42,395 nucleotides of DNA from a virus. This document shows positions 33,004 through 39,960 of the stretch, in pieces; positions within the stretch are counted from its first letter, which is position 1, and each line of letters begins with the position of its first letter. The notes under the pieces were generated by a model that was not told where the DNA came from, searched no databases, and worked only from the letters and a program-made list of their open reading frames with translations. Location: positions 1-42,395 of the IMG/VR virus record IMGVR_UViG_3300005613_000134; one strand, 5' to 3'. The translations under genes were made by a program, and so were the position numbers.

Positions 33004-33436
33004 TTGAATCACCATCATTTAATTCTTTTAGTTTATTAGTAGCACTGTCAAGTTGTTCTTGTAATGCTTCTAATTCTTTATCAGTTTGTTTTAACCAACC
33101 TTCATATCGTGCTTGTTCTTGTTCAAAAGACCATGCATGTTTTTGTTTCATTAATTCCCAGTATCTAGGGTTAAGTTCAAAAGCCATTTTAGGTTCTGCA
33201 CCTGTGTGAAAACCTTCTTGCTGGATTTCAAATACTTCTTTATCAACAGCCCACTGTTCTACTACTCTCTTTTTATTTTTTCTATTATCTTCTATTCTTT
33301 CAGTAAACTGTTTAACTTCTTTTTCTAGTGATTTCTTTTGCTCTTCCACAATAACTTCTCCTAAGTTATCATCAATACCAACATCACTTTTTACTTTATC
33401 ATCTTTTTTGACTTCTTCTTGTCCCATTTCATTCAC
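32996..33436 (-). CDS. Coiled-coil protein upstream of the scaffold (146 aa)
   Basis: Charged helical segments (SLEKEVKQFTERIEDNRKN and ELEALQEQLDSATNKLKEL) flank a short aromatic part (FELNPRYWELMKQKH). Overlaps the scaffold gene by 8 bases. Possibly a second scaffold or head-assembly factor. No family recognised. Confidence 0.6.
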   Translation of the reverse strand: MNEMGQEEVKKDDKVKSDVGIDDNLGEVIVEEQKKSLEKEVKQFTERIEDNRKNKKRVVEQWAVDKEVFEIQQEGFHTGAEPKMAFELNPRYWELMKQKHAWSFEQEQARYEGWLKQTDKELEALQEQLDSATNKLKELNDGDSSE

Positions 33437-33437
33437 C

Positions 33438-34142
33438 TCATCTATCTTTCACATCTAACCAATCACTGTTCTTGTGGTCACAGATAACATCTGTATCTAC
33501 AAAAGCAGGAATGTTCCCCCTAAACAAATCATTAAAAAAATATATATCACTATGACCTTTAAACCTTGGATCATAGTTGAACCTAATTTTTTTGAAAACA
33601 TCTTTATGTATTAATGCACAACCAAACCCACCAGCAGCAACCCTTTTAATTCCTTGGTTTCTATATTCAGGAAATTCTTCTGGACTTAATAATCTTGTTC
33701 CAAAGGCTTTTAGTGTCTCACTCCATTGTGGTAATGTTATGCATGGAATTAATCCTTTGAATTGTTTTTGTCCTATGAAATATAATCCAGTGATTACATT
33801 TTTTCCACTTGACATTAACTTTTGTATTATGTTTGTCGGAGGAAATATATCACTTTCCAAGGAAAATAAATAATCGTAACCTTCTTTAATCGCCATATCC
33901 CTGGCAAAATTCTGTGACCTAGCAAGTGCTTCCCTGGAATTATTACCTCGTTCAACTCGGTATACTTCAAGGTCTAGTTTTTTTAATCTTTGATAATACT
34001 TTCCACCATCATCTGTATTATCAATATAGATATGCCTTTTATTAGGATATGTTAGTTTGTTTGAAGATTCAATAAAATCTTTCAGACAATAATCCTTTTG
34101 GTCATATGTAATTGTAAATATTAATACTTTCGGTAAGCTCAT
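33438..34142 (-). CDS. Glycosyltransferase-like protein (GT2/GT-A) in the head module (234 aa)
   Basis: PKVLIFTITYDQKDYCL is a GT-A nucleotide-binding start; NFARDMAIKEGYDYLFSLES and DIFPP give the DxD-like metal site (ESD); KRVAAGGFGCALIHKDVF and HSDIYFFND form the acceptor side. It is placed between the protease-like and scaffold genes, not with the other three glycosyltransferases. Modification of capsid or decoration proteins is the natural inference. Confidence 0.75.
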   Translation of the reverse strand: MSLPKVLIFTITYDQKDYCLKDFIESSNKLTYPNKRHIYIDNTDDGGKYYQRLKKLDLEVYRVERGNNSREALARSQNFARDMAIKEGYDYLFSLESDIFPPTNIIQKLMSSGKNVITGLYFIGQKQFKGLIPCITLPQWSETLKAFGTRLLSPEEFPEYRNQGIKRVAAGGFGCALIHKDVFKKIRFNYDPRFKGHSDIYFFNDLFRGNIPAFVDTDVICDHKNSDWLDVKDR

Positions 34143-34822
34143 ACTGCAACCCCTAATCTAGGGTTAGCTGCTTGTTCATTTATCATAAATGAGAATCCAT
34201 CAAGCCTACCTTCTGTTGCTACATTATTTATTGAATCACTAATGTATGCTTCTAAGGATACTCCTGCTTTCTCAATTATTTTTCTATATCTCTTATCAAT
34301 AAGAGCTTTCACCCATAGCTTTCCCTTTTCAAATACTGCTTTAATTGTTTTAGCTACTCCTTGTTTATTTCGTAACCTTTGACCTATTTCATCTGATGAC
34401 CCTGATGTCTGTACGATATTATCGTACTCTTTATGATCGAAATCACCAACAATAACGTTTCCTGCATTAATATCATCTGCCCATTTTTGTAATAACTCTG
34501 CAGTGAAACTTTCTCCATCACCATCAGGCAATGTATCTGCTAATGTAAAACTTACATATTCTTCTCCATCAGCTGATTTCTTAATAAATTTTCCTTCTGT
34601 ATCTAAATCGAATTTAATAACTCTTGTTTTTAATGATTTAGCAACTTGTTTTGGTTTACTAGCTTCTCTAAGTAACATTTTATTAGCTACTATGAAAGCC
34701 ATCTCTTCACCTTCTTTCTTGAATACTGTATTAAATACATTAACCCATTTACTACGTAAAGCTGTTGATAACTTCTTCACATTCTTTGGTAATGATGAAT
34801 CATTAGGTCCTGAGTATGGCAT
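34139..34822 (-). CDS. ChaB-domain capsid protease-like protein (227 aa)
   Basis: Residues 1-55 match the ChaB pattern (MPYSGPNDSSLPKNVKKL ... WVNVFNTVFKK ... AFIVANKML). The rest resembles phage prohead protease/core proteins: SFTLADTLPDGDG, a strand with a His (VIVGDFDHKEYD), GKLWVKALIDKRYRKIIE and GVSLEAYI with a possible catalytic Ser, ending DGFSFMINEQ. Location between portal and capsid is the usual protease site. The Ser/His assignment is inferred. Confidence 0.65.
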   Translation of the reverse strand: MPYSGPNDSSLPKNVKKLSTALRSKWVNVFNTVFKKEGEEMAFIVANKMLLREASKPKQVAKSLKTRVIKFDLDTEGKFIKKSADGEEYVSFTLADTLPDGDGESFTAELLQKWADDINAGNVIVGDFDHKEYDNIVQTSGSSDEIGQRLRNKQGVAKTIKAVFEKGKLWVKALIDKRYRKIIEKAGVSLEAYISDSINNVATEGRLDGFSFMINEQAANPRLGVAV

Positions 34823-34827
34823 TATAG

Positions 34828-36120
34828 TTACACCTTCTTTAATTGATCTTCTCTAGTTTTAGGTTCGCCTTTATCTGCATCAGCTTTCTTAAGCCTGCTA
34901 GGCATAGTATCTATATCTTTTTTAATTCCTGGTTGTTCTACATCAGGAGTCATTGATTGTGTAGCTTTAGCCATCTTCATTGCTTCTTTCACTGGGTCTG
35001 CAAATAAAGTATCTGTATCCCAAAACATTCCAACATCTGATAAGTATTCTTTGATTGCTTGTTCTGTCATACCAATGTTTTTCATGGTATTAACATTTTC
35101 CATTATCTGTTTAATTTCAAATCTATTGTTAGGTCCGAATTTTAGTAATTGATTACCTTTAAACATTCTTGGGAATAACTCAAAATTAATTGTATCTTCA
35201 AACGTTTTCTTCCATGATGTTACTGTAGCTGCAATGTTATTATTTTGTGCATCAGCATTACTTCTTCCAGAAGCATCAGGTATACCTGCATCAATTGGTG
35301 GTACTCTAAGTAAAATTAATGTTTGTGAATCATAATATTTGAATAGTTCAACAAGAGATTCAGTTTCTTTCATATCTCTAAGAACTTTAGTTTCCATTTC
35401 TCCTTTAGCTAAGAAAGGAGCAGTATAGTTATCATCATGTTTCTTGTTATAAACAATAAAATCATTAATATCTTGTTCCCCTGCTTGTTTAAAGTTGTAG
35501 ATAAGTCTATACTGTCCTGTTTTCCATAACCATGCTACATATCTTTTAACATAGTCTTTAGCCAATAAGTTTTCCCATAATGCTCTTAAATCAACAGGAG
35601 CATAACCAATAGACCTATCACCTAGTTTCATCCATACAATATCATTAGCACTCCAGTAAGTATACACGCCTGTTTCATGGTTAGGTGTTCTTGTTTTAAA
35701 TTGTAAAGGATCTCCGTTAGGTTCAGTTATAGGTTCAATATTCATTGAATCTAAAACATTAAGTGCTTTAATACCGCCTTCTGTAGTACGTACTAATTCA
35801 ATATAAATATTATTAAATAATCTTCCTAATAGGAAAGCTTTCTTCATAATTTGATCTCTAAATCTATACTTTTGATTTAGTCTTAGTTTCTCTTTACTAT
35901 CAGCTTGTAGTGGTTTATCTAGATTAACTATGTTATAGTCTCCTTCCATACACTTATCTACAAAATGATTAATTGCACCTCTAGCTACTGGGTCATTATT
36001 AACCATGTTTATTACTGCTTGGAAACTAAAATCAGGAAAGACTGTAGCTTCTTTAGAATTAGGTGTCCAACCTAGAAGTGGTGCATGACTGTTTGCTTTT
36101 TTTATATATTTTTTATTCAT
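34828..36120 (-). CDS. Portal protein (430 aa)
   Basis: Recognisable portal blocks: NDPVARGAINHFVDKCMEGD, KAFLLGRLFNNIYIELV, LNVLDSMNIEPITEPNGDPL and DIVWMKLGDRSIGYAPVDL followed by the long stem helix region (LWENLLAKDYVKRYVAWLW). Forms the dodecameric DNA gate. ATG 36120 is preferred; a TTG at 36165 in the same frame lies within structured leader sequence. No Shine-Dalgarno precedes the ATG closely, so initiation may depend on the two leader hairpins. The C-terminus is polar and charged. Confidence 0.8.
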   Translation of the reverse strand: MNKKYIKKANSHAPLLGWTPNSKEATVFPDFSFQAVINMVNNDPVARGAINHFVDKCMEGDYNIVNLDKPLQADSKEKLRLNQKYRFRDQIMKKAFLLGRLFNNIYIELVRTTEGGIKALNVLDSMNIEPITEPNGDPLQFKTRTPNHETGVYTYWSANDIVWMKLGDRSIGYAPVDLRALWENLLAKDYVKRYVAWLWKTGQYRLIYNFKQAGEQDINDFIVYNKKHDDNYTAPFLAKGEMETKVLRDMKETESLVELFKYYDSQTLILLRVPPIDAGIPDASGRSNADAQNNNIAATVTSWKKTFEDTINFELFPRMFKGNQLLKFGPNNRFEIKQIMENVNTMKNIGMTEQAIKEYLSDVGMFWDTDTLFADPVKEAMKMAKATQSMTPDVEQPGIKKDIDTMPSRLKKADADKGEPKTREDQLKKV

Positions 36121-36135
36121 CTTAAAAGGAGTGAT

Positions 36136-36190
36136 GGGAGTAGCTTTAACTACTCCCTCCCACAAGGGGAAAGTATCATGATACTACCCC
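36136..36190 (-). promoter_or_regulatory. Twin hairpin leader of the portal gene
   Basis: On the minus strand GGGG-AGTAT-CATG-ATACT-CCCC (36166-36190, with one unpaired base on one side and two on the other) is followed by GGGAGTAG/CTACTCCC (36136-36157; 8-bp stem, 6-base loop). The inner 14 bases of the first are a perfect palindrome. Both lie between a TATA-like box and the portal ATG and would form the 5' leader. They could be an operator, a stability element or a translation control. Confidence 0.55.
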
Positions 36191-36210
36191 TATATACTGG
36201 TGTTATATAG

Positions 36211-36218
36211 TATATAAG
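36211..36218 (-). promoter_or_regulatory. TATA-like box before the portal gene
   Basis: CTTATATA on the minus strand, within a very AT-rich 40 bases at the end of the upstream gene. A start about 26 bases downstream would fall at the GGGG that opens the first leader hairpin. There is no clear BRE; confidence is limited. Confidence 0.35.
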
Positions 36219-36221
36219 GCT

Positions 36222-36458
36222 TTATAAAATCTTGCCCTTTTCTGTATATTTGTAAGGCAAAACAGCAGAGTTGTTCCTATAATCCTTCCACCTGACTCTA
36301 TAAGATCTTAAGTAATCTAAGTTATCTAAGTACCATCTAGTATTGTCTAGTATATCTTGAATCTGTCTATCATATACTTTTATTTCATCTTTTAGACAAT
36401 AGCCTTGTTCACTAAGATGTTGTGTGTTTGTATGTCTAAATGCTATCTTTATCATCAT
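36222..36458 (-). CDS. Hypothetical protein between terminase and portal (78 aa)
   Basis: Starting at MMIKIAFRHTN it reads YCLKDEIKVYDRQIQDIL and WYLDNLDYLRSYRVRWKDY, a mostly helical, Tyr/Arg-rich protein. A longer ORF from 36506 would begin in poly-T-encoded sequence with no ribosome site. No family recognised; small genes at this site are common and poorly characterised. Confidence 0.5.
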   Translation of the reverse strand: MMIKIAFRHTNTQHLSEQGYCLKDEIKVYDRQIQDILDNTRWYLDNLDYLRSYRVRWKDYRNNSAVLPYKYTEKGKIL

Positions 36459-36558
36459 AATCACTTTCATAAAAAAAATTATATGCTTTCTTATCACTAT
36501 AGTCATAATAATTTCTAGCTATTTCATCTTTAGGTACATAGAACTTTCTTCTAATCAT
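36436..36558 (-). CDS. Small Tyr/Asp-rich protein coupled to terminase (40 aa)
   Basis: MIRRKFYVPKDEIARNYYDY, then an acidic end (YESDYDDKDSI). The ATG overlaps the terminase stop (ATGA) and the frame runs 40 codons. It partly overlaps the next gene's start. Support is position and overlap only. Confidence 0.4.
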   Translation of the reverse strand: MIRRKFYVPKDEIARNYYDYSDKKAYNFFYESDYDDKDSI

Positions 36559-38201
36559 ATATGCCATGCATAGTCACACTCCTGGCATACTCTATTAACA
36601 TCATCAAAAACTATGTTAGTAGAATCACAAGCAGGACATTTATGTTCCTCTTCTCCACTATCCCAATCAAACATTTTAAACCCTCCTTCTTCAAATACAT
36701 AGAAGTAACTACTCATTACAAATGAATCTATAAGATCATCTCTATACCCAGGTGCAGCTCTAAGTACTGATTGTCTACTACCTTGTCCAAACTCCATTGC
36801 TAACATTTCAGTTTTAAGGTCATCATCTTGATAACTTATAATGTTACCTCTGTTAAGTGCTGACCTAAATGCTCCATACTTAGAAACTTTCTCTGATCTA
36901 AAGCTCATCTTTTGTATGGTCCATCCTCTATCTTCCATTTCCATTATAAGATACTGCCCTGCTGGACAATCGTCCACTATAATACGCTGTATATTAAACA
37001 GTTCTTTGTACTTAGCAATATCTTCTATTAACGTTTTATCTTTTCCAACTTCATAAGCTTGATGAGCTAACCTTACAACTTGTCCATCTTTATTTAGCTC
37101 TGATATAGTAATAACAGTTCTACTTGTTACTTGTCCACCAAAGTCTACACCCATGTCACAAGGACCTTTATAGGCTACTGCTTCTATGTAATCATCTCTG
37201 AATACACTATACACTTTATCTGGATCAAAATAAGACTTTTCTCCTTTTACAAATCTACAATAGTATGCTCTTTGTACTTCATCTTGCTTACCATCTTTAT
37301 CCATCTGGATAACAGTTTTCATTACTGTGTTATAATACTTTTCATTTTCTAATTTGATTGCATCGATAGTAAAGACCATAACATTAGTATCAATGTCAGA
37401 ATAAATATTATCAGGATCGACCATTCTGTAGAAGAAACCACTACAGACCCAAGGAGTACTAATATAAATACGAATAGCATCAGTACTGTTTCCAGTCGGG
37501 TACATATATTCATAAAAGAACTCATCAGTAATTTTATCGGTTTTCCCAGCTTCATCTATAATCACCACCGTAAATGTTTCACCTAATACTTTAGAAGTAG
37601 GAGGGTAAGTTTTAATGACACTACCGCTTAATGTTCCTTTAAGAAGATAGTCACCATGTATTTGTTCTTTATATGGTTTTAATGAAATTGTTGAAGTATT
37701 GTTAGCTTGACTATCATCTAGTAAGTCTGTAAAGAAATGTTCACCAAAGATTGGTTTATCTTCATCATTTCTATACTTACTTTTCATGAAAGTATCTCCT
37801 AGTCTCATGAGTTTCTTCATTTCACTAAGTAATTTCTTAGCTTGTTCATCTGATGCACTGGCAATACCAATAATAGTATTCTTTGCTATAGTGCCTGGAT
37901 ACTTATTAAATATTGCTGCCCAAATAGATATTGCAGCTACTACTGTAGACTTACCTACTTGTCTACTAGTCATACCTAAGAATTCTCTTTGTTTGTTATT
38001 CTCTGGATCATTCATTGCATCAATTATACCTTTAGAAAAGTGTACTTGCCATGCATATAATCTAAATCCTAACATCTTTTCACAGAAGACTACGAAGTTA
38101 GTACTACATTCTTCTATAAGTCCTTTCTTCTTATCTGGTATTCTATACTCATTCATCTGTTTGATGAATACTTCATCAATATTAATTGTTTGTACTGCCA
38201 T
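36555..38201 (-). CDS. terL: Terminase large subunit with C-terminal zinc ribbon (548 aa)
   Basis: Packaging ATPase-nuclease. Walker A TSRQVGKST (78-86), Walker B VVIIDEA (212-218), motif STPW (about 249), and an RNase H-like nuclease with MGVDFGG (D353), RIIVDDCPAG (D410/411) and YRDDLIDSF (D488/489, D492). The C-terminal 30 residues hold a four-Cys zinc ribbon (CPACDS, CQECDYAW; C522, C525, C539, C542), not a usual part of TerL. The start lies within the preceding zinc-protein gene. Confidence 0.9.
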   Translation of the reverse strand: MAVQTINIDEVFIKQMNEYRIPDKKKGLIEECSTNFVVFCEKMLGFRLYAWQVHFSKGIIDAMNDPENNKQREFLGMTSRQVGKSTVVAAISIWAAIFNKYPGTIAKNTIIGIASASDEQAKKLLSEMKKLMRLGDTFMKSKYRNDEDKPIFGEHFFTDLLDDSQANNTSTISLKPYKEQIHGDYLLKGTLSGSVIKTYPPTSKVLGETFTVVIIDEAGKTDKITDEFFYEYMYPTGNSTDAIRIYISTPWVCSGFFYRMVDPDNIYSDIDTNVMVFTIDAIKLENEKYYNTVMKTVIQMDKDGKQDEVQRAYYCRFVKGEKSYFDPDKVYSVFRDDYIEAVAYKGPCDMGVDFGGQVTSRTVITISELNKDGQVVRLAHQAYEVGKDKTLIEDIAKYKELFNIQRIIVDDCPAGQYLIMEMEDRGWTIQKMSFRSEKVSKYGAFRSALNRGNIISYQDDDLKTEMLAMEFGQGSRQSVLRAAPGYRDDLIDSFVMSSYFYVFEEGGFKMFDWDSGEEEHKCPACDSTNIVFDDVNRVCQECDYAWHI

Positions 38202-38430
38202 TGTCTTTATTTATGTAAGGTACATCTTCATTTTCTGCTACTTCACAAGCTTCATCTTTCTCTCTGTCTTGTGTTACTACTACTGGTTTGTTAATCTTGA
38301 ACCCTACTTGGTATTCTTTCTTAACACAATCAGTACATATTCTTGAAACATTAGTTTGTATTCCTCTAGGTACTTTCATTACTCTTCCACAATGACTACA
38401 CGTCATGTCTACTTCTACTTCTATTCCCAT
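38182..38430 (-). CDS. Zinc-ribbon protein next to terminase (82 aa)
   Basis: CSHCGRV (C11, C14) and ICTDCVKKEYQ form one four-Cys ribbon; the rest is polar with an acidic tail. GAGGTG precedes the ATG, and the gene overlaps the terminase start by 20 bases. As no ordinary small terminase is recognisable, it could contribute DNA recognition for packaging, but this is inferred from place only. Confidence 0.65.
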   Translation of the reverse strand: MGIEVEVDMTCSHCGRVMKVPRGIQTNVSRICTDCVKKEYQVGFKINKPVVVTQDREKDEACEVAENEDVPYINKDNGSTNN

Positions 38431-38431
38431 T

Positions 38432-38770
38432 TTACCACACCTCTACATCTTTATAATTTTCCATTTGTTTATTATCCTTTAATTGTTTAGTACTAAGACT
38501 ATCATCAGATGTAGTTATTATCCCTGCAGCTTTATCTTTCTCTGCTTGGACCTTTGCTAGACCATCTGGGTCATATAAGGGACTCTTCTTAAATCGCCAA
38601 GGTGCAACCCTTAATGGTAGTCTAGTTAAAACCATCATCTTATAGTCATTACCATCTTTAACAAAGTTCCTCATCCATTCAGTGCTAGTAATGAACATAT
38701 TACCTTGCTCATCAATGAACTGGATACTCTTTCCATTCTTACTCTTTCTTACTATCGCCATGTTATCCAT
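38432..38770 (-). CDS. Hypothetical protein upstream of terminase, possible packaging factor (112 aa)
   Basis: MAIVRKSKNGKSIQFI, EGNMFITSTEWMRN-like strands and a central basic stretch (LPLRVAPWRFKKSP), then a charged tail. Starts at 38821, 38770 and 38761 are all in frame and none has a Shine-Dalgarno; the two later ones begin just before the conserved-looking part. It is the first sizeable gene of the minus unit and might be a small terminase replacement. No family recognised. Confidence 0.55.
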   Translation of the reverse strand: MDNMAIVRKSKNGKSIQFIDEQGNMFITSTEWMRNFVKDGNDYKMMVLTRLPLRVAPWRFKKSPLYDPDGLAKVQAEKDKAAGIITTSDDSLSTKQLKDNKQMENYKDVEVW

Positions 38771-38842
38771 AGAAAGATACTTAAATATATAACGTCTAAT
38801 ATAAAGAATACAATAGTCCATTGAAGGATAGTGTATAATAAC

Positions 38843-38950
38843 TTATTCAAATCTGTAACTTTGTTTGTTAATACCATTGTTAAAGTATGGACCAAGACAG
38901 TAGGGATCTATTTGACAATGCAGGTATAGCATATGCTGTGCCAGGTCCAT
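38843..38950 (-). CDS. Possible leaderless mini-gene (35 aa)
   Basis: The ATG at 38950 lies about 27 bases after the centre of the TTTATATA box at 38974-38981, the geometry of archaeal leaderless messages. The peptide (MDLAQHMLYLHCQIDPYCL and GPYFNNGINKQSYRFE) has no known family. It may instead be an untranslated leader. Confidence is low because the ORF is short. Confidence 0.3.
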   Translation of the reverse strand: MDLAQHMLYLHCQIDPYCLGPYFNNGINKQSYRFE

Positions 38951-38973
38951 ATACCACTATATGGAAGTACTAC

Positions 38974-38988
38974 TATATAAAGTTTTCT
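38974..38988 (-). promoter_or_regulatory. BRE/TATA promoter for the minus (structural) unit
   Basis: On the minus strand AGAAAAC (BRE-like) is followed by TTTATATA, giving AGAAAACTTTATATAG. This differs at one position from the plus promoter AGAAAAGTTTATATAG at 39524-39539. TTTATATA is the archaeal TATA consensus (TTTAWATA). Drives the terminase-to-lysis direction. Confidence 0.65.
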
Positions 38989-39036
38989 ATAGAAAAGAAC
39001 ATGTTTAAAGAGTATGTGTATACTGTAATATAGAGA

Positions 39037-39110
39037 TTATATATTTAGACTGTATGTTCAGTATAGCTTATATATTAGAGGCTTATGTATTTAGAGTGTA
39101 TGTTCAATAT
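39037..39110 (+). repeat. 28-bp direct repeat pair
   Basis: Copies at 39037-39064 and 39083-39110 match at 25 of 28 bases (TTATRTATTTAGASTGTATG then TTCARTAT), with a 46-base period. They lie just upstream (in the plus direction) of the dyad cluster. Possible binding sites for a viral regulator or initiator. Confidence 0.7.
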
Positions 39111-39178
39111 TCATCCATATTTGAAGCTAATGTCCTCGATCTATAAGCCATTACTACTACATAGTGAAATTCATGAAG

Positions 39179-39257
39179 TTAGTGTATATATTACACTAAG
39201 TAAAAGAGATAGTGTATATACTACACTATGTAAGGTAGTGGTGGTATATGTCACCAC
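39179..39257. promoter_or_regulatory. Three evenly spaced dyads (operator candidates)
   Basis: TTAGTGTA-N5-TACACTAA (39179-39199) and ATAGTGTA-N5-TACACTAT (39209-39229) share the core TAGTGTA/TACACTA and are 30 bp apart centre to centre, about three helical turns. A third, different dyad GTGGTG-N8-CACCAC (39238-39257) lies about 28 bp further. Single half-sites occur at 38828 (ATAGTGTA) and near 39511 (TACACTAA). This is the layout of cooperative dimer binding. Confidence 0.7.
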
Positions 39258-39273
39258 AGATATAAGTATACTA

Positions 39274-39314
39274 CAAAGAAATAACAAAGAAATAACAAAG
39301 AAACAAAGAAATAA
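39274..39314 (+). repeat. Iteron-like tandem repeat CAAAGAAATAA
   Basis: Four direct units in a row: three of 11 bases (CAAAGAAATAA) and one shortened to 8 (CAAAGAAA), without spacers. Placed between the dyads and the AT-rich tract. Too short and unspaced to be a CRISPR array; typical of initiator-binding iterons or a promoter-upstream A-tract element. Confidence 0.75.
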
Positions 39315-39328
39315 CATACTTACCAGAT

Positions 39329-39500
39329 ATATATCTAATATCTAATATAAGCTTATATTAGCATATATTATATATCTAATATATATATACATATATCTAA
39401 TATATGTGTCTATATTTAGCTTATATTAGCTTATATAGATATATCTATATATATCTAATATATCTAATATATATCTAATATATATATAATATATATGTAT
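39329..39500. repeat. AT-rich tract with ATCTAATAT repeats (unwinding-element candidate)
   Basis: About 170 bases of nearly pure A/T, with about seven copies of ATCTAATAT and two of TAGCTTATATTAGC (itself a near palindrome). It sits directly beyond the iteron-like repeats, as a DNA unwinding element would. No ORF. Confidence 0.6.
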
Positions 39501-39523
39501 GTGTTATATCTACACTAAGTAGG

Positions 39524-39538
39524 AGAAAAGTTTATATA
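39524..39538 (+). promoter_or_regulatory. BRE/TATA promoter for the plus (early) unit
   Basis: AGAAAAG then TTTATATA (39531-39538), an exact archaeal TATA consensus with a purine-rich BRE. The start is expected near 39561, giving a leader of about 38 bases with AAGGAGGAA before the ATG at 39599. A TACACTAA half-site lies just upstream, so the regulator of the dyads may act here. Confidence 0.65.
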
Positions 39539-39598
39539 GAAGAAAGCCTAGTATATCTCTATTGCTTAAATATAAGCAAATAAGGAGGAACAAACAAA

Positions 39599-39790
39599 AT
39601 GACAAAAACAAATGAGAATAAACCAATAATGAGCTTAAGCAACTGTCCAACATGTGGCGATGAAATAAAAGCTCTAGTAAGGTACTATACAGGCTCAACA
39701 CTAGGAAGATTTACCCTAGAAAAAGCACTGGAAGAAGTCACTAAGAATGATGAGAAAATTAAACAACTCAAGGAGGAATTAACAAAATGA
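39599..39790 (+). CDS. First early gene: small Cys/coiled-coil protein (63 aa)
   Basis: Holds one CPTCGDE knuckle and a C-terminal heptad helix (LEEVTKNDEKIKQLKEEL), suggesting a dimer that shares a zinc site. Strong AAGGAGGAA Shine-Dalgarno. First gene after the plus promoter; a regulator or host-takeover factor is plausible. Its stop overlaps the next ATG. Confidence 0.65.
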   Translation: MTKTNENKPIMSLSNCPTCGDEIKALVRYYTGSTLGRFTLEKALEEVTKNDEKIKQLKEELTK

Positions 39791-39909
39791 ATCAATTAAA
39801 AATAATTAAGTTTATGCTTGAATTGTGGAATAGTGAAAAAGAATTTATCCCTGTTGGGATGGATTCAACACTAAAAAAGCAATTAAACAAAAAAGGTTTA
39901 TGCAATTAA
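39787..39909 (+). CDS. Small early protein (40 aa)
   Basis: MNQLKIIKFMLELWN with a basic C-terminal part (LKKQLNKKGLCN). ATGA overlap and AAGGAGGAA Shine-Dalgarno. Its stop lies in the loop of the following terminator hairpin. Unknown function. Confidence 0.55.
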   Translation: MNQLKIIKFMLELWNSEKEFIPVGMDSTLKKQLNKKGLCN

Positions 39910-39931
39910 GCATAATCCTTATTTTTTCTTT
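39895..39931 (+). terminator. Hairpin and T-tract terminator in the early unit
   Basis: Stem 39895-39903 with 39910-39918 (9 pairs, one T-T mismatch), 6-base loop, then T-rich TTATTTTTTC. The core TTATGC/GCATAA is shared with the terminator after the capsid gene. It probably limits read-through from the first two early genes. Confidence 0.65.
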
Positions 39932-39960
39932 AAAGGCAAAAATACGGAGGATATAATAAA

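Larger units (their letters stand above)
38822..39598. other. Divergent control region and origin candidate
   Basis: A 780-base gene-poor interval between the two divergent units. It holds a minus promoter with a possible leaderless mini-gene, a 28-bp direct repeat pair, three dyads, iteron-like repeats, a long AT tract with many ATCTAATAT copies and a plus promoter, each listed separately. The combination of iterons plus an easily melted tract makes it the best candidate for the replication origin. No large ORF is convincing. Confidence 0.6.

Noticed and set aside
38887-39033. 48-codon plus-strand ORF (MDQDSRDLFDNAGIAYAVPG)
   Set aside because: No Shine-Dalgarno, lies across the minus-strand promoter and opposite the possible leaderless mini-gene, and is followed by repeats rather than a gene.
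39274-39314. CRISPR-like repeat array
   Set aside because: Units are 11 bases with no spacers between them; better explained as iterons or a tandem A-rich repeat.
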